Shown here: in pieces, positions 63,903 through 64,000 of the stretch
How the letters are laid out: every line of letters starts with the position of its first letter
Position numbering within the stretch: position 1 is the first letter of the stretch
Assembly: GCA_900759565.1 (NCBI GenBank)
Contig: CAAEVV010000049.1
Coordinates: 12,575 to 76,574 of the forward strand
Length of the DNA stretch: 64,000 nt
From: an uncultured Collinsella sp.
GTDB lineage: Bacteria; Actinomycetota; Coriobacteriia; Coriobacteriales; Coriobacteriaceae
Direction of reading: 5' to 3'
The notes under the pieces: model-generated
What the model was told of the DNA's origin: nothing
What the model saw: the letters and a program-made list of their open reading frames with translations, nothing else
Databases searched by the model: none
Program-made: the position numbers and the translations under genes

Positions 63903-64000
63903 CATAGACGATATGAGCAGGACATAAAAACATTGAGAGCCCCTGCTGCATGAAAGACCGCGGATTAGGCCGACAATGGTGAGTGTCTAATCCAACCGTG

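Overview
The window looks like a chromosomal segment of a high-GC Gram-positive gut anaerobe of the Coriobacteriia, most like Collinsella. This rests on the mix of gene families (C69 dipeptidase, desulfoferrodoxin, separate Fhs/FchA/FolD one-carbon enzymes, zinc-ribbon membrane proteins, sortase-type surface proteins, YerC, AddAB-like repair) and on GC-rich codon use. The assignment is an inference from content; no rRNA or tRNA gene is present to confirm it.

Layout. 1-6.7 kb: 5' part of a secreted protein, an inverted-repeat element, an ABC1-kinase gene with a small partner gene, a C69 dipeptidase, a 230-bp element with terminal inverted repeats, and the folD-fchA operon. 7-14.4 kb: a cell-surface island with an LPNTG wall protein, a zinc-ribbon membrane protein, two paralogous lipoproteins with duplicated leaders, and a PI-PLC-like exported protein. 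14.5-18.6 kb: accessory DNA with a hicAB module, an ADP-ribosylglycohydrolase and an IS110-family element whose left end probably encodes a bridge RNA. 18.6-25 kb: zinc-ribbon proteins, a CDF metal exporter, a PASTA-like membrane protein and a Cys-rich mini-protein. 25-31.8 kb: fhs, ruvCAB (with a LexA-type box), a NAD-synthetase homologue lacking its catalytic residues, and a one-iron superoxide reductase. 31.9-48.3 kb: a SWIM/SNF2 helicase, dnaE, a lower-GC MFS transporter, a DUF3284 protein and addAB-like genes. 48.5-53.7 kb: yerC, a small membrane protein, an Rrf2 regulator divergent from cysK, mnmA and an M42 peptidase. 54.3-63.9 kb: a FucO-like alcohol dehydrogenase, a DUF1275 protein, a YgiQ-type radical SAM protein, a beta-glucoside PTS/GH1/AraC cluster and a CPBP protease.

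How the genes fit together. Fhs, FchA and FolD form a complete formate to methylene-THF path; FolD here lacks the residues of the cyclohydrolase site, so FchA probably does that step. RuvABC, AddAB-like, the SNF2 helicase and DnaE make a replication/repair block. CysK, its Rrf2 neighbour and MnmA concern sulfur metabolism and tRNA thiolation. AraC, PTS IIBC and GH1 form a beta-glucoside uptake unit.

The most unusual features are the doubly inactive NadE homologue, the FolD/FchA division of labour, the IS110 bridge-RNA candidate, and several families of long-stem palindromes between genes. Some of these palindromes share a GGGACGG core and some show paired changes in both arms. No CRISPR array, prophage or tRNA gene was seen.
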